From Dioszegia crocea (taxonomy: Eukaryota; Basidiomycota; Tremellomycetes; Tremellales; Bulleribasidiaceae): a stretch of DNA of 64,000 bases. The stretch covers positions 1 through 64,000 of the forward strand of contig BCKK01000005.1 in assembly GCA_001600615.1 (NCBI GenBank). Direction: 5' to 3'. A program made the position numbers and the translations under genes. Below are positions 45,102-56,368 of the stretch, piece after piece. The notes under the pieces were generated by a model. The model saw nothing but the letters and a program-made list of their open reading frames with translations, was not told the origin of the DNA and ran no database searches. How positions within the stretch are numbered: position 1 is the first letter of the stretch; each line of letters opens with the position of its first letter.

Positions 45102-45917
45102 GATGAGAGGTAAGTGATGGGGATGACGAGCAATGTAAGAGGTCCCCTTGGTCTGCGTAACAGTCCTTTGTTCAGCGATGAACCGATGGCAGGTGCAGGA
45201 TCCCTTTGTTCAGCAAGCCCCACTTTCGGACCGGCGAGAGTGATGTTGATGACAGCCTTGTGGACTACGGTCCAGATACCGAAGGCTACTGCTGGACACA
45301 GGTGTTGACAAGATTAGATTAGAACTGGCCCATCGTGGGGATCGCCTGGACGGCAAGCAGCGGTGGTGGCTATCAGCGCAGGCTGAGTGGGGCTAGCGCT
45401 ATTGGGTGGGGCTAAGAGGTACAAAGTGGGGAGCAAAGGTCCATGCTGTTAAATTACTGCTAAATGGGGGGATCACGTAACACCGGCTATTGGCGGAAAG
45501 CCGCGGAATGCTGGACCGGCAAAACCCCGGACACTTCCCCGCGTGGGGAAAGGCGAGGACCCCGATCACAAGGCGCAGGGCCCCAAGCGGGACTGCCAAT
45601 GCGGAAACCTTATTCAACCGTCGTATCGCCGAATATTTCTTCATCTGGTAACTCCCCCACTCTGCCCCTGACCTGCAATTCAATACACACTTGTCGATCT
45701 CTCGTCTTCCTCTCGTCTCACGCCTTGGCTCCGGATAATCTTAGGATGAATCCGGTCCGCACCTCCGGCTCAAAGTGGTTGCTCACCGTATTCACCCCGG
45801 GGGGCACCTGACCGAGGCCCCCGACGAGATTCCCTATAACAGACGCGCCCCGCCTCTCTCCCCAAGATCTAACCCCACATCTTCAACGGCAAACCTACTC
45901 ACCAGCCACCACTCACA
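45102..45917. other. Divergent promoter, mannosidase / sugar permease
   Basis: About 815 bases between divergently transcribed genes. It has repeated TGGGGCTA / AGTGGGG motifs around 45385-45430 (GAGTGGGGCTAGCG, GTGGGGCTAAGAG, AAAGTGGGGAG) and CCCCGG-containing stretches. Such C-rich elements could bind a Mig1-type repressor; this is inference from motif appearance only. No gene is seen. Confidence 0.45.
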
Positions 45918-48036
45918 ATGGCCGCCGTTCACCACAACAACAGCTCCTTCACCGACATGAAGGAGAAGGAGGAGCACATTGAAGGTCGCGATGTCCCCCT
46001 CTCCGACATGCACTTTGCGCACATGACGGCTGAGGAGCGTACGGCTGCTATGCGATTAGCACGCGAAGCCGACCCAGGACCAGCTACCTTCACATGGCGA
46101 TACGCCAACTTCATCCTATCCATGTTTATCGTCATTGCCTGTTCGTGTGATACCGGGTGAGTACTCCTTGAGTTTGACGCGACATTTGCTGACGGCCAAG
46201 ATTCGACACCACCATCATGTCCTCCGTCAACTCCATGACCCAGTTCCAGTCTTACTTCGGACTTGTTTCAGCTTCCACCGGTACCGGTATCCTCTTTGTA
46301 AGTCTTTTTGTCGCGTCCAGCGCCAGTGCTGACCCCACAGGGTATCTACACCGTCGGTGGTGTTTGCGCCTTCTTCTTCAACATCTGGCTTCCCGATCTT
46401 GTCGGCCGTAGATGGGCCATGTTTGTCGGCAACATGACTTTGATGTGAGTTGTCCTATAGTTACGGAGTGTTCTATGATTACAAAACTGACAGTCAGTGT
46501 CGGCGCCATCATCTCTGCAAACTCCACCACCATGAACATGCTCCTCGGTGGACGATGGTTGACCGGTCTCGGTGCCAGCATGGCTGCCCTCGGCGTGAGT
46601 GATCTTCTGCGCGATTGGCAAACAGCACTGATTCTCTAGGCCAAGCTATACATTGCCGAAATCACCCCCGCTCACTCTCGAGGACGATACATGGGTATCC
46701 TCAACTCATTCTACTACGGTATGTCCATCTTGTGGCCTTTTTTGCGCTCGCGCTGACATGTCAGTTGGTCAGATTCTCGCTACTGGTGTCGCCATCCCTC
46801 TCGGCCGAGTCATGACCGAGTACTCATGGCGAACTTGTCTCTACCTCCAGCTCGCTCCTGCCGTCATCAACGCCGCCGGTGTTCTCTTCATTAAGGAGTC
46901 CCCTCGATGGCTCTACACCAAGGGACACCGTGACCAGGCTGTTGACATTCTTGCCCTGTACCACTCCAAGGACGCCAACATCAACTCCCCCGTCGTCAAG
47001 CTTGAGATCGAGGAGATTGAGGCTGTTATCGCTTTGGACGGTGCCGACAAGCAGTTCTGGAACTTCAAGAGGGTGAGCCTGAGTCTAGCTTCATCAGAAC
47101 TGTCACTGACTCCTACAGGTATTCGACTCTCCTTCCAACCGATACCGATTCGGTCTTTGCGCTATGATCTCCGTCTGGGGTCAGCTCGCCGGTAACGGTT
47201 TGATTACCTGTAAGTTACAATTCACCATGTCGAGTTCTCAGCTGATGGTTAGACTTCCTCCCCGTCCTTCTTGGTCTTGCCGGTATCACCGACCGTGACA
47301 CCCAGCGTCAACTCAACTTGGTCAACTCCATCACTTCCATGACTGGTGCCGTTACCGGATCTTTGATTGTCGACCACGTTGGACGCCGAAAGCTCCTACT
47401 CTCCGCCGTCACTACCTCTTCTACCATCATGTGGATTGTCGGTGCCCTTCTTTCTCCCTCTGGTGCCCAGTCCAAGACCCGCGCCGACGCCGGTATCTCT
47501 TTCATCTGTAAGTCAAAACTTATTCATTCCATCACATCCACCGCTGACTTATCAGTCCTCTTCCAGGTCTTCTTCTCCTTCGGTATGACTCCTCTCCAGG
47601 GTCTCTACCCCGCAGAAGTCTTGACCTACGAGAACCGCGCCAAGGGTCTTGCTCTTCAGGCCTGGGTTACCAGTGCTGTCTCTTGCATCAACACCTTCGG
47701 TCTGCCACCAGCTCTTGGATCTTTGGGTTATATCAGTAAGTTGCAGTCACACTGGCGGCACAATCAGTACTGATCCAACAGTGTACTTCATCTTCGCCGC
47801 ATGGGACATTGTCGGAATGGTCGTTGTTTACCTCTTCGCCGTCGAGGTGAGTCTTTTCCTTCACTTTTCTTTGCCGTACAACATGCTAACATGATTTTTA
47901 GACCAAACAATTGAGCTTAGAAGAAATGGAGTCAATCTTTGGGGCGCCCAGCCCCAAGAAGAGGTCCCTCGAGCTCGCCGCAGCCCGCGCTGCCCGCGTC
48001 AAGAAGGAGCGAGAGATGGCCCGAGGTGGAGAGTAA
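45918..48036 (+). CDS. MFS sugar permease (hexose/lactose-permease-like)
   Basis: Exons join in frame from the ATG at 45918 to the TAA at 48034-48036. The polar N-tail is followed by twelve helices with sugar-porter marks: SMFIVIACSCDTGFDTTIMSSVN, LVGRRWAMFVGN, GGRWLTGLGASMA, YIAEITPAHSRGRYMG, KESPRWLYTKGHRDQA, VDHVGRRKLLL and the C-terminal ETKQLSLEEMESIFG. The PESPRWL-type and ETK signatures and the MAALG segment resemble fungal lactose/galactose and hexose permeases. Substrate cannot be fixed. Introns are short (about 45-55 nt), numerous and regular. Codon use is strongly C-ending, which suggests high expression. It is head-to-head with the beta-mannosidase, so shared control of mannoside use is plausible. 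Confidence 0.9.
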
Positions 48037-49060
48037 ATTTGGGGTTTTTAAGTGAAGAAGTCAACAGGAATTCGCATCTAGGGTATTGTAATGCACTGTA
48101 GTAGTCATCTAGGGACTTAATTATAGTAGCTATGGTTTGTAATAAGCTAGGAGCATGAGATGTATAGGTGTATGTCTCGCAAAAGTTGGTGGTGGCAAAA
48201 GTGCCACATTCAGATTTGGCGGGAATCGCCGCCTGCCGTAACACCACCAGTCGGTCGGTCAAACTGCTATCAACCCCTGGTATGAGCCTCAGTCTATCAT
48301 CCACCTATCATATGCATAGTGTTTAGATAGCCGCACCGTGTGCCGGTGCGTACCGATCGACCACCTCGTCCAGGCGCTCTCACTAGTCAAGTCCATACGA
48401 ATCTCAACTCGAGCGAAGGCAGAGGACATGGCGTCTATCCTTCGGCGCAATTGACCTTGACAAAGACTTGTCTGGCATGAGCCATAAGGTGGAATACATC
48501 ACTGATGGGGTCTTGGAGGCCATCCTGGCTCTCTATAGTGCTGAGGTACTGATGGCAGGATATCTGGCAAGCAGGTGGCGAGATGACGCTTAGAGCGGTG
48601 AGTTTCATGGCGCGTTTCAGGTGGGCATGTCTTCCACCCCAACCCCTTCCTTTGACCCCCTTTGGCGTGTGTCACGCTAAACATCACACACAGACACACA
48701 CCCATGACGCCATCTCCTCGTACCTGACAGGTGTGTGTATCCAAAGGAAGCCAAAGGAGGGGACGAGTTGGGTCAAAGGACAGTGTGACGCGTTCAGGCA
48801 CCACCATCACCCTCAATTCCTATGTACCACTAGAAACTTCCCCATTGCCCTACGACATTCCACCATAATCCAGCCCGATCCGACTAGATTCTATGACGTA
48901 TCTACTGGAAGGCGTAGGAGGGCCAAAGGGAGGTGGAAAGTGGGGAGAGACGCGTCATAGTATCATACCGTCACTCAACCTTGCCCGGGTTGACATATAA
49001 AACCCTCTCACATCCCTTCGCCTTCCTATCCAACATCTACCACACCCCTCACTCGCCAAG
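48037..49060. other. Intergenic, promoter of RTA1-like gene 1
   Basis: The stretch holds two ACGCGT motifs (48788-48793 and 48950-48955), a CA-rich patch near 48685-48705 and a TATAAAA box at 48996-49002, about 60 bases before the start codon. No gene is supported. Confidence 0.5.
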
Positions 49061-50415
49061 ATGTCTTATGACGGACCCACGAACATCCTTCCAGGCGACC
49101 ACGAGACCCCAGTCTCGCTATATGGCTACACCCCCAACCGAGGCTTCAACATCTTTGCCGCGGTGGTTTGGGGTCTCCTTCTTGCCGCTCATCTCTTCTG
49201 GTTAGCCAAGAAGCGGACTAGGGCCATCCAGGGTCTGATCTGTTTTGGCATCGTGAGTCTCTTCTCCCTCCACAATACAATAGCTAATACTTCAGATCTG
49301 GGAGATCATAGGCTATGCCATCCGAGCCCATTCTTCTCGATACCCCTTCCGCGCCGACTTCTTCATCGCCCAATACACCATCCTCCACACTGCGCCCATC
49401 TTCTTCATCATGGCGCTTGTCAATGCTATTGGGTGGGGAATGAGGGGTACGGACAATGCGAGTGCGTACGAGAGGTTCAGGCCGAGGACTTTAGTTTCGG
49501 GTGAGTCTACATTTTGGAGTTACGATTATAGGGCGCTGCTGACGTCTAAAAGTCCTCCAAACTCTCAACATCATCATTCTCATCCTGGTCACTGTTGGCT
49601 CGACGATGTACGCCGTCTCTCTAGCGCGCGAGGCGAATTCAGAGGATATCAGGTTTGATGGAGCGGCGACTAGGAAGGTGCTCATTGCGGGTCATGCGTT
49701 GAAGGTGAGTCCGACGTTGCATCCAATCCATCCTTCCCTCTTCCTTCTTCCCTCTTCCCTCTTCCCTCCTCCCTCTTCCCTCTTCCCTCTTCCCTCTACA
49801 CTACTCACTCTTGGCTCTTCTACACCCCATCACTCTTCGAAAGACCAACCACACCCCTCATTATTCCTATCTCTCATATCTCGGACTACCGCTGATTCAC
49901 CCAGATCATCTCCCTACTCTCCATCCTCGCCATCCTCACCCACCTCTTCCTTCACTTCAAACGCGACAGCGTCCGCTTCACCCACAGCCACGACGTAAGC
50001 CACACGCATACCGGTCCCACAATCAACAAATCCTCCACTACCCACACTACCGCCATCGACCAAAGCGCCACCAGCCACACCGGACGGGCAATCACTAAGC
50101 TCTTCCTCACCATCTCATGGTTGACAGCGGGGATGCTGTTGACTCGGACTTGTTACAGGCTAGCAGAAACGGTACAGGGTGAGTTTCTCTCCCTCAATCT
50201 GGATGAAGAGTGAAATCGAGCTGACGGATATAGATGTCTACAGTCGTCCTTGGAACTCTCAGATCCTGTTTGGGTTGTTCGAATTCGCCATTACCTGGGT
50301 CATCGTCCTCATTTGGGCTGCGAGGCCGTTCGCCACTCAACTAGCGCCGGGTGGAATCGTTCATTCGAGAGGTGACAGGATAGCTGCTGGAGCTACTGGC
50401 CCGCATGTGGCCTAG
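49061..50415 (+). CDS. RTA1-like seven-helix membrane protein 1
   Basis: Five exons: 49061-49252, 49296-49500, 49553-49704, 49905-50178 and 50234-50415. The product has the RTA1 layout (PF04479). A short N-tail with SLYGYTPNRGFNIFAAVVWG is followed by helices containing EIIGYAIRAHS, FFIAQYTILHTAPIFF, LQTLNIIILILVTVGSTMYAVSL, KVLIAGHALKIISLLSILAILTHLF, FLTISWLTAGMLLTRTCYRLAE and SQILFGLFEFAITWVIVLIW. RTA1-family proteins in yeasts affect resistance to lipid-active stresses such as 7-aminocholesterol and long-chain bases; transport activity is not settled. The fourth intron (49705-49904, 200 nt) is far longer than the others and holds a CTTCCCT minisatellite. It is the first of three tandem paralogues. 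Confidence 0.88.
49747..49795 (+). repeat. CTTCCCT heptamer repeat inside RTA1-like gene 1 intron
   Basis: Seven contiguous 7-bp units, six CTTCCCT and one CCTCCCT, lie in the long fourth intron. The coding strand is purely pyrimidine here. Confidence 0.85.
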
Positions 50416-50560
50416 AAGTAGGGTGAGGAGAGTATAGAAGGATTGGCGCTAGGCTATTCAAATAATACACAGTGTACATAGCAGTATCGAGCTGGGAGAC
50501 GTAGCTAAGAGAGTGATTGTCTATAGCAAATGTAGTCTGACTCTACCATAATGCCTGCCA

Positions 50561-51058
50561 TCAAGAACTACACCACGAAGCTTTGACAGGCCCCCCCAGT
50601 GCCGCATCTCCATCCTGAATTCTGGCCGCGGCGATGATCCTCTCGTACAGCTTCTGATTTGGGTCGCCCTCGCAAAGCGCTCTCACGTCCCCAGTGTCGG
50701 ATGAACGGACCGCCCAAGTCTTGTAGAAGGATTTGCCACGGGTGGATTTCTCCGGGTCGTCTGATCGTCAGCGCCATAAGTCGGTTCTCCAATCGGAATG
50801 GGTCAGAATGTTCTGGGCGATTCGAGTGCTTGGTTCGCGCGTGCACTCACAGCTGATAAGGACCATGTCGTCCTGCGCACCGCCGTATTTCCCGATCCGA
50901 TCACTCTGCAAATTTGGGCCCAGTACCCCGTAGTAGAGCGACTGATCGCCCGTGGGATCGCAGAGGCTTTCCTCGTCGCTCCCCTTGCGAAGTGTGTAGT
51001 CCGACCCCTCGACCTCTGATCCGACTGTAGCTGTGGGAGCCTCGGTATCTGATGTCAT
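50561..51058 (-). CDS. Small orphan protein, 135 aa
   Basis: Two exons (50851-51058 and 50561-50760) separated by a 90-nt intron with a GTGAGT donor and GATCAG acceptor. The start is the ATG at 51058 (MTSDTEAPTATVGSEVEGSD) and the stop at 50561. The first half is acidic and Ser/Gly-rich. The second has KSFYKTWAVRSSDTGDVRALCEGDPNQKLYERIIAAARIQDG. It has no signal peptide or membrane segment and no family is recognised. A TATA-like run lies near 51148 upstream. It lies among the RTA1-like genes and close to two other small orphan genes, but I see no clear sequence relation to them. Confidence 0.6.
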
Positions 51059-52011
51059 AATGGCTGATGAATGCAGGTTTGGTTGGAAAGTAAGCGGAAT
51101 AAAGGGGAAATGCTGGAAGTGGCAAAACCGACCTGTATCCCGGATAGAATTATATATCTTCTCTGTACGCCCGCCCAGCCCTGGTCACTCCCGAGAAAGA
51201 AGCACCGTCAGTCAAGAGTGCCTTCGAGCGGTCGGCCAGCACGCCGCATGGCATGTTTCCTAGCTCTCTTACATGTCACACCGTTTAGTCCATTCATCCA
51301 GCTCTCCAAGCTCGGGTGGGATCGGACGACTGGGAAAATACTGCCGGCGTAGCCGGATTGAGGAGCGAGTAGATAAAGGATGGAGAGCTACTCTGTTACA
51401 TAGTAGTGGCTGCTTATCGCTCAGAACGACCATGATGCTAACCCAAGCATTAGCCAGCCTCTTAGCAACAACACATTCCTCAGTCTAACTCTCAGGCACG
51501 ATGCCGGCATGCGTTTCAGATGTGATTTCAGGTCGAGCTGGAATGACCCCACTTGTTAACGCCCATATACGACCCGCTTGGAATGATGGCATGTCCTAGT
51601 AATAGGTACAGATAAGAGTATCGGACTGCCACCTTTCATCGATCCCGGTCACGCACTTGAGAATGTGAACCCTTTTTTGGCTCCGGCGAAAGCGGCACAG
51701 GTGTCGTGTGGATTGTGCCAGAGCATCCGATATCTCCCGGGGGCAGGGGTTGCAGGTGAATGGATGCAGTCATTTTCTGGCGTGGGATGGGTATGCCATA
51801 TGTCGTGCTTGGGGGCCCTACGAGGATAGCGGGGATCCTTAGTCTTGCCTCGGAACAAATCGGGGAGTGGGCACTTGTGTAAGGTGCGCGGGCCAAGATA
51901 TATAAGGCGGGCGCATGTGTCGGTTTCCGCCCCACTTTCACGCCTTGACCTTCCAACTATCCAATTGGACCGATACCACTCATCTCACCATTTCCCAGAT
52001 CGTCCATCATC
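51059..52011. other. Intergenic between small orphan genes
   Basis: About 950 bases without a supported gene. It holds divergent promoters: a TATATAATTC element on the minus strand near 51148, and ATATATAAG near 51896-51904, about 110 bases before the next start. Confidence 0.45.
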
Positions 52012-52378
52012 ATGTCACGGAGCGTCAACAGTACCAACAACTTGACCACTTGCGAGGTGAAAGACTACCTCACGACCGACAGGGTGTTCACTGATGAAAC
52101 TGGATTCACAGGGAGGGATATCAGCATCCAGTTTGCCAGGTCCGATGGCACCTTGATCAAGAGAGTGGAAGCGGTCGGCATCGGTAAGTGAAGCCTCTAA
52201 GTCTTGACCTTCTCCCGATTGCTTCTCAAATGTAGTTGACAAGCTAGTCTCCTCCAGGACCAACGAGGTCACTGATGTCATTACCAAAAGCACGGCGAAT
52301 GGCAACCCCCTTGAGACGGAATCGTTCGCTGACTGGTTGAAGAGGCACAAAGAGGGTGTACCCCTTGTGGACGAATAG
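52012..52378 (+). CDS. Small orphan protein A, 104 aa
   Basis: Exons 52012-52183 and 52236-52378. The product starts MSRSVNSTNNLTT and contains GRDISIQFARSDGTLIKRVEAVGI, where a phase-1 intron falls, then VDKLVSSRTNEVTDVI. It ends with SFADWLKRHKEGVPLVDE. No signal peptide is seen. It is a paralogue of the next gene: both share the DISI-x-x-xxDG(E/T)-x-I core, the intron position and the S-x-ADW-(L/M)-K motif. No known family. A TATA element lies about 110 bases upstream. Confidence 0.72.
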
Positions 52379-52880
52379 CTGTGCTGAATCATGACAGCTG
52401 CAGGAAGTCACTACGTCCTATCATCACAAGTCATCATTATCATAGCGCTCGAGTCAGTCAACATGTATTTCTCGATATGCGCAGCGTCAGCTAGGTGCTA
52501 GGTTCTATCAAACAAGACACTCAAGCTGAATCCTGCTTCCGTTTTAGTAGCATGCCTAGACCGGCTCACACGCGCAGGATATACTCATCCCTCCCTCTTG
52601 TCCGGCCTTAGCAAACTCTGACTCGGTGAATCCGTGAAAAAACTCACAAAGTCCGAGATGACCCGGACGCAGGATTTGTCTATGAATAGAACCGAGAGTC
52701 CACACGCGTTCAGTCAGCGGGCTCCGTGTTTTAACCTGTAACCCTAACGAGCAGACAAAGAGTCCTTTGTGTTGCCCCGGATTAAGTCGGACGACCAGGG
52801 GTTCTTGACGAGGATATAAGACTGCTCACTGACACTATCACCACTCACTCCCCATATCCCCAATCTGCCGCTCTTCGGCC
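52379..52880. other. Intergenic with promoter of orphan gene B
   Basis: It contains GATATAAGA at about 52812-52820, some 65 bases before the next start codon, and an ACGCGT at about 52704. No gene is seen. Confidence 0.45.
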
Positions 52881-53270
52881 ATGTCAGTCATCAGCATCAG
52901 CAGCACCATCAGCCGGGCGGCCGAACCCACCGAGGCTAACCCATCGTTTGACGATACCAGGGATGACGGGACGAAGCACAGGAAGATCTCAATCCTGTAC
53001 ACCGATCCTGATGGCGAAGAGATCGATAAGGTGACAAAAACCGGTATCGGTGAGTGATATCCGATATACTGTCGATCGAGCATAGTATTCAATATTGACC
53101 CGATGACAGTCTACACAGATCAGCCGATCAGAGCTTCCCACGTCGTGATATCCATGCGTGGCCCCTTCGTCTCAGAGTCCAAATCGATTGCGGACTGGAT
53201 GAAGGACACTGATGCTTGGATGATCAAGACATACGAGAAGGCGGTGGAGGAACCTGTCGACGAGGCGTAA
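52881..53270 (+). CDS. Small orphan protein B, 109 aa, paralogue of A
   Basis: Exons 52881-53049 and 53110-53270 join at a phase-1 intron at the same place as in gene A. The core is RKISILYTDPDGEEIDKVTKTGI, then VYTDQPIRASHVVISMRGPF, SIADWMKDTD and a short acidic C-terminus (EEPVDEA). It is small, soluble and without Cys. The two genes form a diverged tandem pair. The ISI..DPDG segment looks like a beta-hairpin, suggesting a small beta-rich fold, which is inference only. Function is unknown. Confidence 0.72.
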
Positions 53271-53989
53271 GCGTAGGATTGCTGCCAGTGTCTTTCAGTA
53301 TGCACGTATGACTACGATCTGGCTTTCCAGCCTTGGTAGAGTGAGGTCCACGTATACTGATAATCGTACCTCCAGGGACTCTACCTCCTTCCCAATTTCC
53401 ATCCAGGCGGTATGCGCGTCGAGTCAGTTGTGCGGTAAGGTGGGTATGAGGAACGGGAGTGTGTGGTTTTTCGTCACTCCGCCACCACTCATCTGCGACT
53501 ATCACACCTTGGCCGAGCTTGGCCGAGCGGCTCGCGCTTGACAGACCTCTCCATAGCCCCGCGTCGCCACGTTGTCGAGCGAGTCAAGACATCAGCGCGT
53601 CAGCGGCAACACATTCCTCGCCACTCTAAGCTATTACGGCATGCCACGTCCACCCAAACTTTGAGATCTGGTGTTGATCAAACAATCACACACATCCCTC
53701 CCTTTCGCTTCGCTTCGCTTCTCTCCCCGTCTTTTGCTCGCTTCTTACTCGGTACAGCTACCATGTCTTGGCTCAGGAAACCATGCCAGATCCATAAGAG
53801 GGGAAGGGTTGAAGAAAAGGAGTCGAATGCCCATCAATCTGAGCGAAACTTATCGAGTCCAGTCAACACATCACCGTCACCTTAGCGCTCGGACCGGCTT
53901 CTTTCCCTGAATCCACACTCTACCTCTCCCTCTCCATCTTGGACCTCTTTCACTCGACCTCATCCCCATCACCTCATCTTTGGCCGAGC
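53271..53989. other. Intergenic, promoter of RTA1-like gene 2
   Basis: No supported gene. A long plus-strand frame at 53463-53885 is low in coding character. A CTTCGCTTCGCTTC short repeat lies near 53708. Confidence 0.45.
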
Positions 53990-55507
53990 ATGTCCTACAC
54001 TGGTCCCACCAATCCCAACCCTGGCGAATTCCCTTTGACGCTATACGGTTACTCCCCCAATTTAGGCTTCAGCATCTTTGCCTGTCTGGCATGGGGGTTC
54101 GTTCTCGCCCCTCACCTCTACTGGGCAGGCGTGAAGAAGAGTAAGGTCATTGAGGGGTTGATTGTTCTCGGCTGCGTAAGTCCACCTTTCACAATTCCTC
54201 CCAGCTTACCCAATCGCTGATCTTACAGCTATGGGAACTGTCAGGCTACGCCATCAGAGCCGCATCAGACTACTCTCCCTTCTCCCCCGATCTCTTCATT
54301 GCGCAATACTCCATCCTTCACACTGCGCCCATCTTCTTCATCTCAGCTCTGGTCTACGCCCTTGGATGGGGTATCCGGGGTAAGGAGAACCATACGGGCT
54401 ACAGGCGATTCAGGCGGGCTTCTCTCTTCCCTGGTGAGTCGATCCAATACCAGGACTCCGTTCTTGGCTGATGAGACAGCGCTACAGACTCTCAACTTCA
54501 TCACCTTTGTGCTCGTTCTGGTTGGGTCGGCGATGTATGGAGTCGCCCTAAAGAGGGAGGTTGAGGGAAGGGTGGTGGGATACAGTCGGTCTGCAGCTAG
54601 GAATGTTTTGATTGCTGGACAGGCTTTGATGGTGAGTCCTTGCGTCGGTATGATGGCTTCTTCTTTCTTCCCCAATCTCAACAGTCGACCGTGACCTGTG
54701 CTAGACCACCTTCTCACCCTCTTACCTGCTCTGCTCCCTTCTCTCTCCTATCTCCTCTCTCCTCCCTTCTCTCTCCTCTCTCCTCTCTCCTCTCTCCTCT
54801 CTCCTCTCTCCTCTCTCCTCTCTCCTCCCTCGACCTCTCCTCTTCAACTCCACCCACACTCAGATCTCTCAACCCTACCTCCAACTCAAGCTAACCCCCC
54901 AGCTCGCCTCACTCATCGCAACCCTCGCAATCCTGACCGACCTCCTACTCCACCGCAAAACGGACGACGTCCACTCCCATCCACCCACCACCACCACCGC
55001 TCTTGGCCACAATGACGGCTTCTCCGAACCCATCAACCCCATCACCCTCCACACGGCCCTCTCACACGTTGCCGATCCCACACCTACCACGACCCCAGCC
55101 GATCACCCTGCCCCACCTCCTGGGCCGAGTACCAAACTCCCCATCTTGACCGGTCGGGCGATAACGATGCTTTTCCTCGGATTGGCTTGGTTGACGGCTG
55201 GGATGTTACATATGAGGACTGCGTACAGGTTGGCGGAGACTGTCCGAGGTATGTCAATCTATCCTGCTCCTTCCCGTATGCAAAATGTCAGGTGCTAATC
55301 CCGATAGGCACATCCGACCCCGCATGGACCTCTCAAGTTCTCTTCGGCCTCTTCGAATTCGGCATCACCTGGACCGTCATCGTCGTTTGGACTGCTTGGC
55401 CATTCCAAACTCAGCTCACGCCGGGTATAACTCTGCTCAGGCGGACGTGGAAGGATAAAGGGGGTAAGAAAGAGGGGTATGCGGAGGATGAGCATACTCG
55501 AGTCTAG
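53990..55507 (+). CDS. RTA1-like seven-helix membrane protein 2
   Basis: From the ATG at 53990 (MSYTGPTNPNPGEFPLTLYGY) the product aligns along its length with copy 1: SIFACLAWGFVLAPHLYW, SGYAIRAAS, IAQYSILHTAPIFFISALVYALGWG, LNFITFVLVLVGSAMYGVAL, NVLIAGQALM, LASLIATLAILTDLLLH, LFLGLAWLTAGML and SQVLFGLFEFGITW. Exon 1 is 53990-54175 and the stop is at 55505-55507. The loop before helix 6 is about 50 residues longer and Pro/Thr/His-rich. The homologous long intron is 271 nt (54632-54902) with a CTCTCCT minisatellite. RTA1 family; role as for copy 1. Confidence 0.86.
54771..54826 (+). repeat. CTCTCCT heptamer repeat inside RTA1-like gene 2 intron
   Basis: Eight perfect contiguous 7-bp units inside an all-pyrimidine tract of about 100 bases, in the same intron that carries CTTCCCT repeats in copy 1. 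Confidence 0.88.
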
Positions 55508-55675
55508 GTGTAGAACAGGGATGAGGTCAGGGCGTAGAGAATGAGCGGCTAAAGCCAACTTATAATAACGAGCTCAAACGAGAGTGAGCTTCGCGTCTCG
55601 TAATGTACATAATTCTTCTCAGTCTGACAGAGTGGGGTTAAATACATTCTTAGGAGTAAAAATACAGGGGAGACT

Positions 55676-56368
55676 TTAAACCCTCTTCCACTCATGCTCC
55701 ATCATCTCTGCAACTTCCTCCGCCGCCTCTCTCCCAACTGTAATCTCCACCACAAACAAACTAGCGTCCAACCCACACGTCACCCCTCCCGCCGTAACGA
55801 TTCTCGTCCCATTCCTATTCAATCCTCCATCTACATACCTCCCCGTCCTCCCTCCCTTTGCACCTCCATCAACCACCTCAACCCCCCCATCAATCCCCTT
55901 CAGACGATTCAAGGATAAATGATGCGTCGTGGCTTTTAGTCCCGAAAGTACCCCTGCCCGGCCCAAGAGCAACGCGCCTGTGCATACCGACAAGAGAATC
56001 CGGGGTTTCCCTTCTGCTTTAATCGATGCACGATCAAATGCCCTAATGATGTCCAGCTCTTTTCCTTCGCCCTCGGCTAGAGAAAGCATCACATCTGGTT
56101 CAGCCCCAGGAACGACCAAGATGTCAAATTCCTCGATGGACCCTTTGGCTTACTCGAGGGACATGCCGGCAGTGACGGTTAGACAACCTCGGCTGTTGGC
56201 GGCGATAGTACGAGTGGCCGCGATGAGGGTGGTGTTGAAGGCGAATGATGGAGAGGGAGTATGAGTGGCACATGCGAATATCTCGAGTGGACCGGTGAAG
56301 TCTAGAATGTCGACGTGGGGGAAAAGGAGGATGCCGACGTTGAGGGTACGAGGTGGAGGAGAGGACAT
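55676..56368 (-). pseudogene. DJ-1/PfpI-like gene interrupted by an in-frame TAA
   Basis: From an ATG at 56368 the frame reads a DJ-1/PfpI-type start: TLNVGILLFPHVDILDFTGPLEIFA. A TAA (complement of 56150-56152) then follows MSLE. In the same frame the protein resumes with AKGSIEEFDILVVPGAEPD, the nucleophile-elbow LLSVCTGALLLGRAG, THHLSLNRL and TAGGVTCGLDASLFVVE, ending at 55676. This is the GATase1-like fold of AraC-regulator-type / isonitrile hydratase-like proteins. No intron can remove the stop while keeping the frame: the only donor-like GTAAGC would need a 22-nt intron and would shift the frame. The remainder is intact, so it is either a young pseudogene, a readthrough gene or a sequence error. 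Confidence 0.72.

Noticed and set aside
53463..53885. 140-codon plus-strand frame before RTA1-like gene 2
   Set aside because: Biased, low-complexity translation with no similarity or splice context; better explained as promoter sequence.
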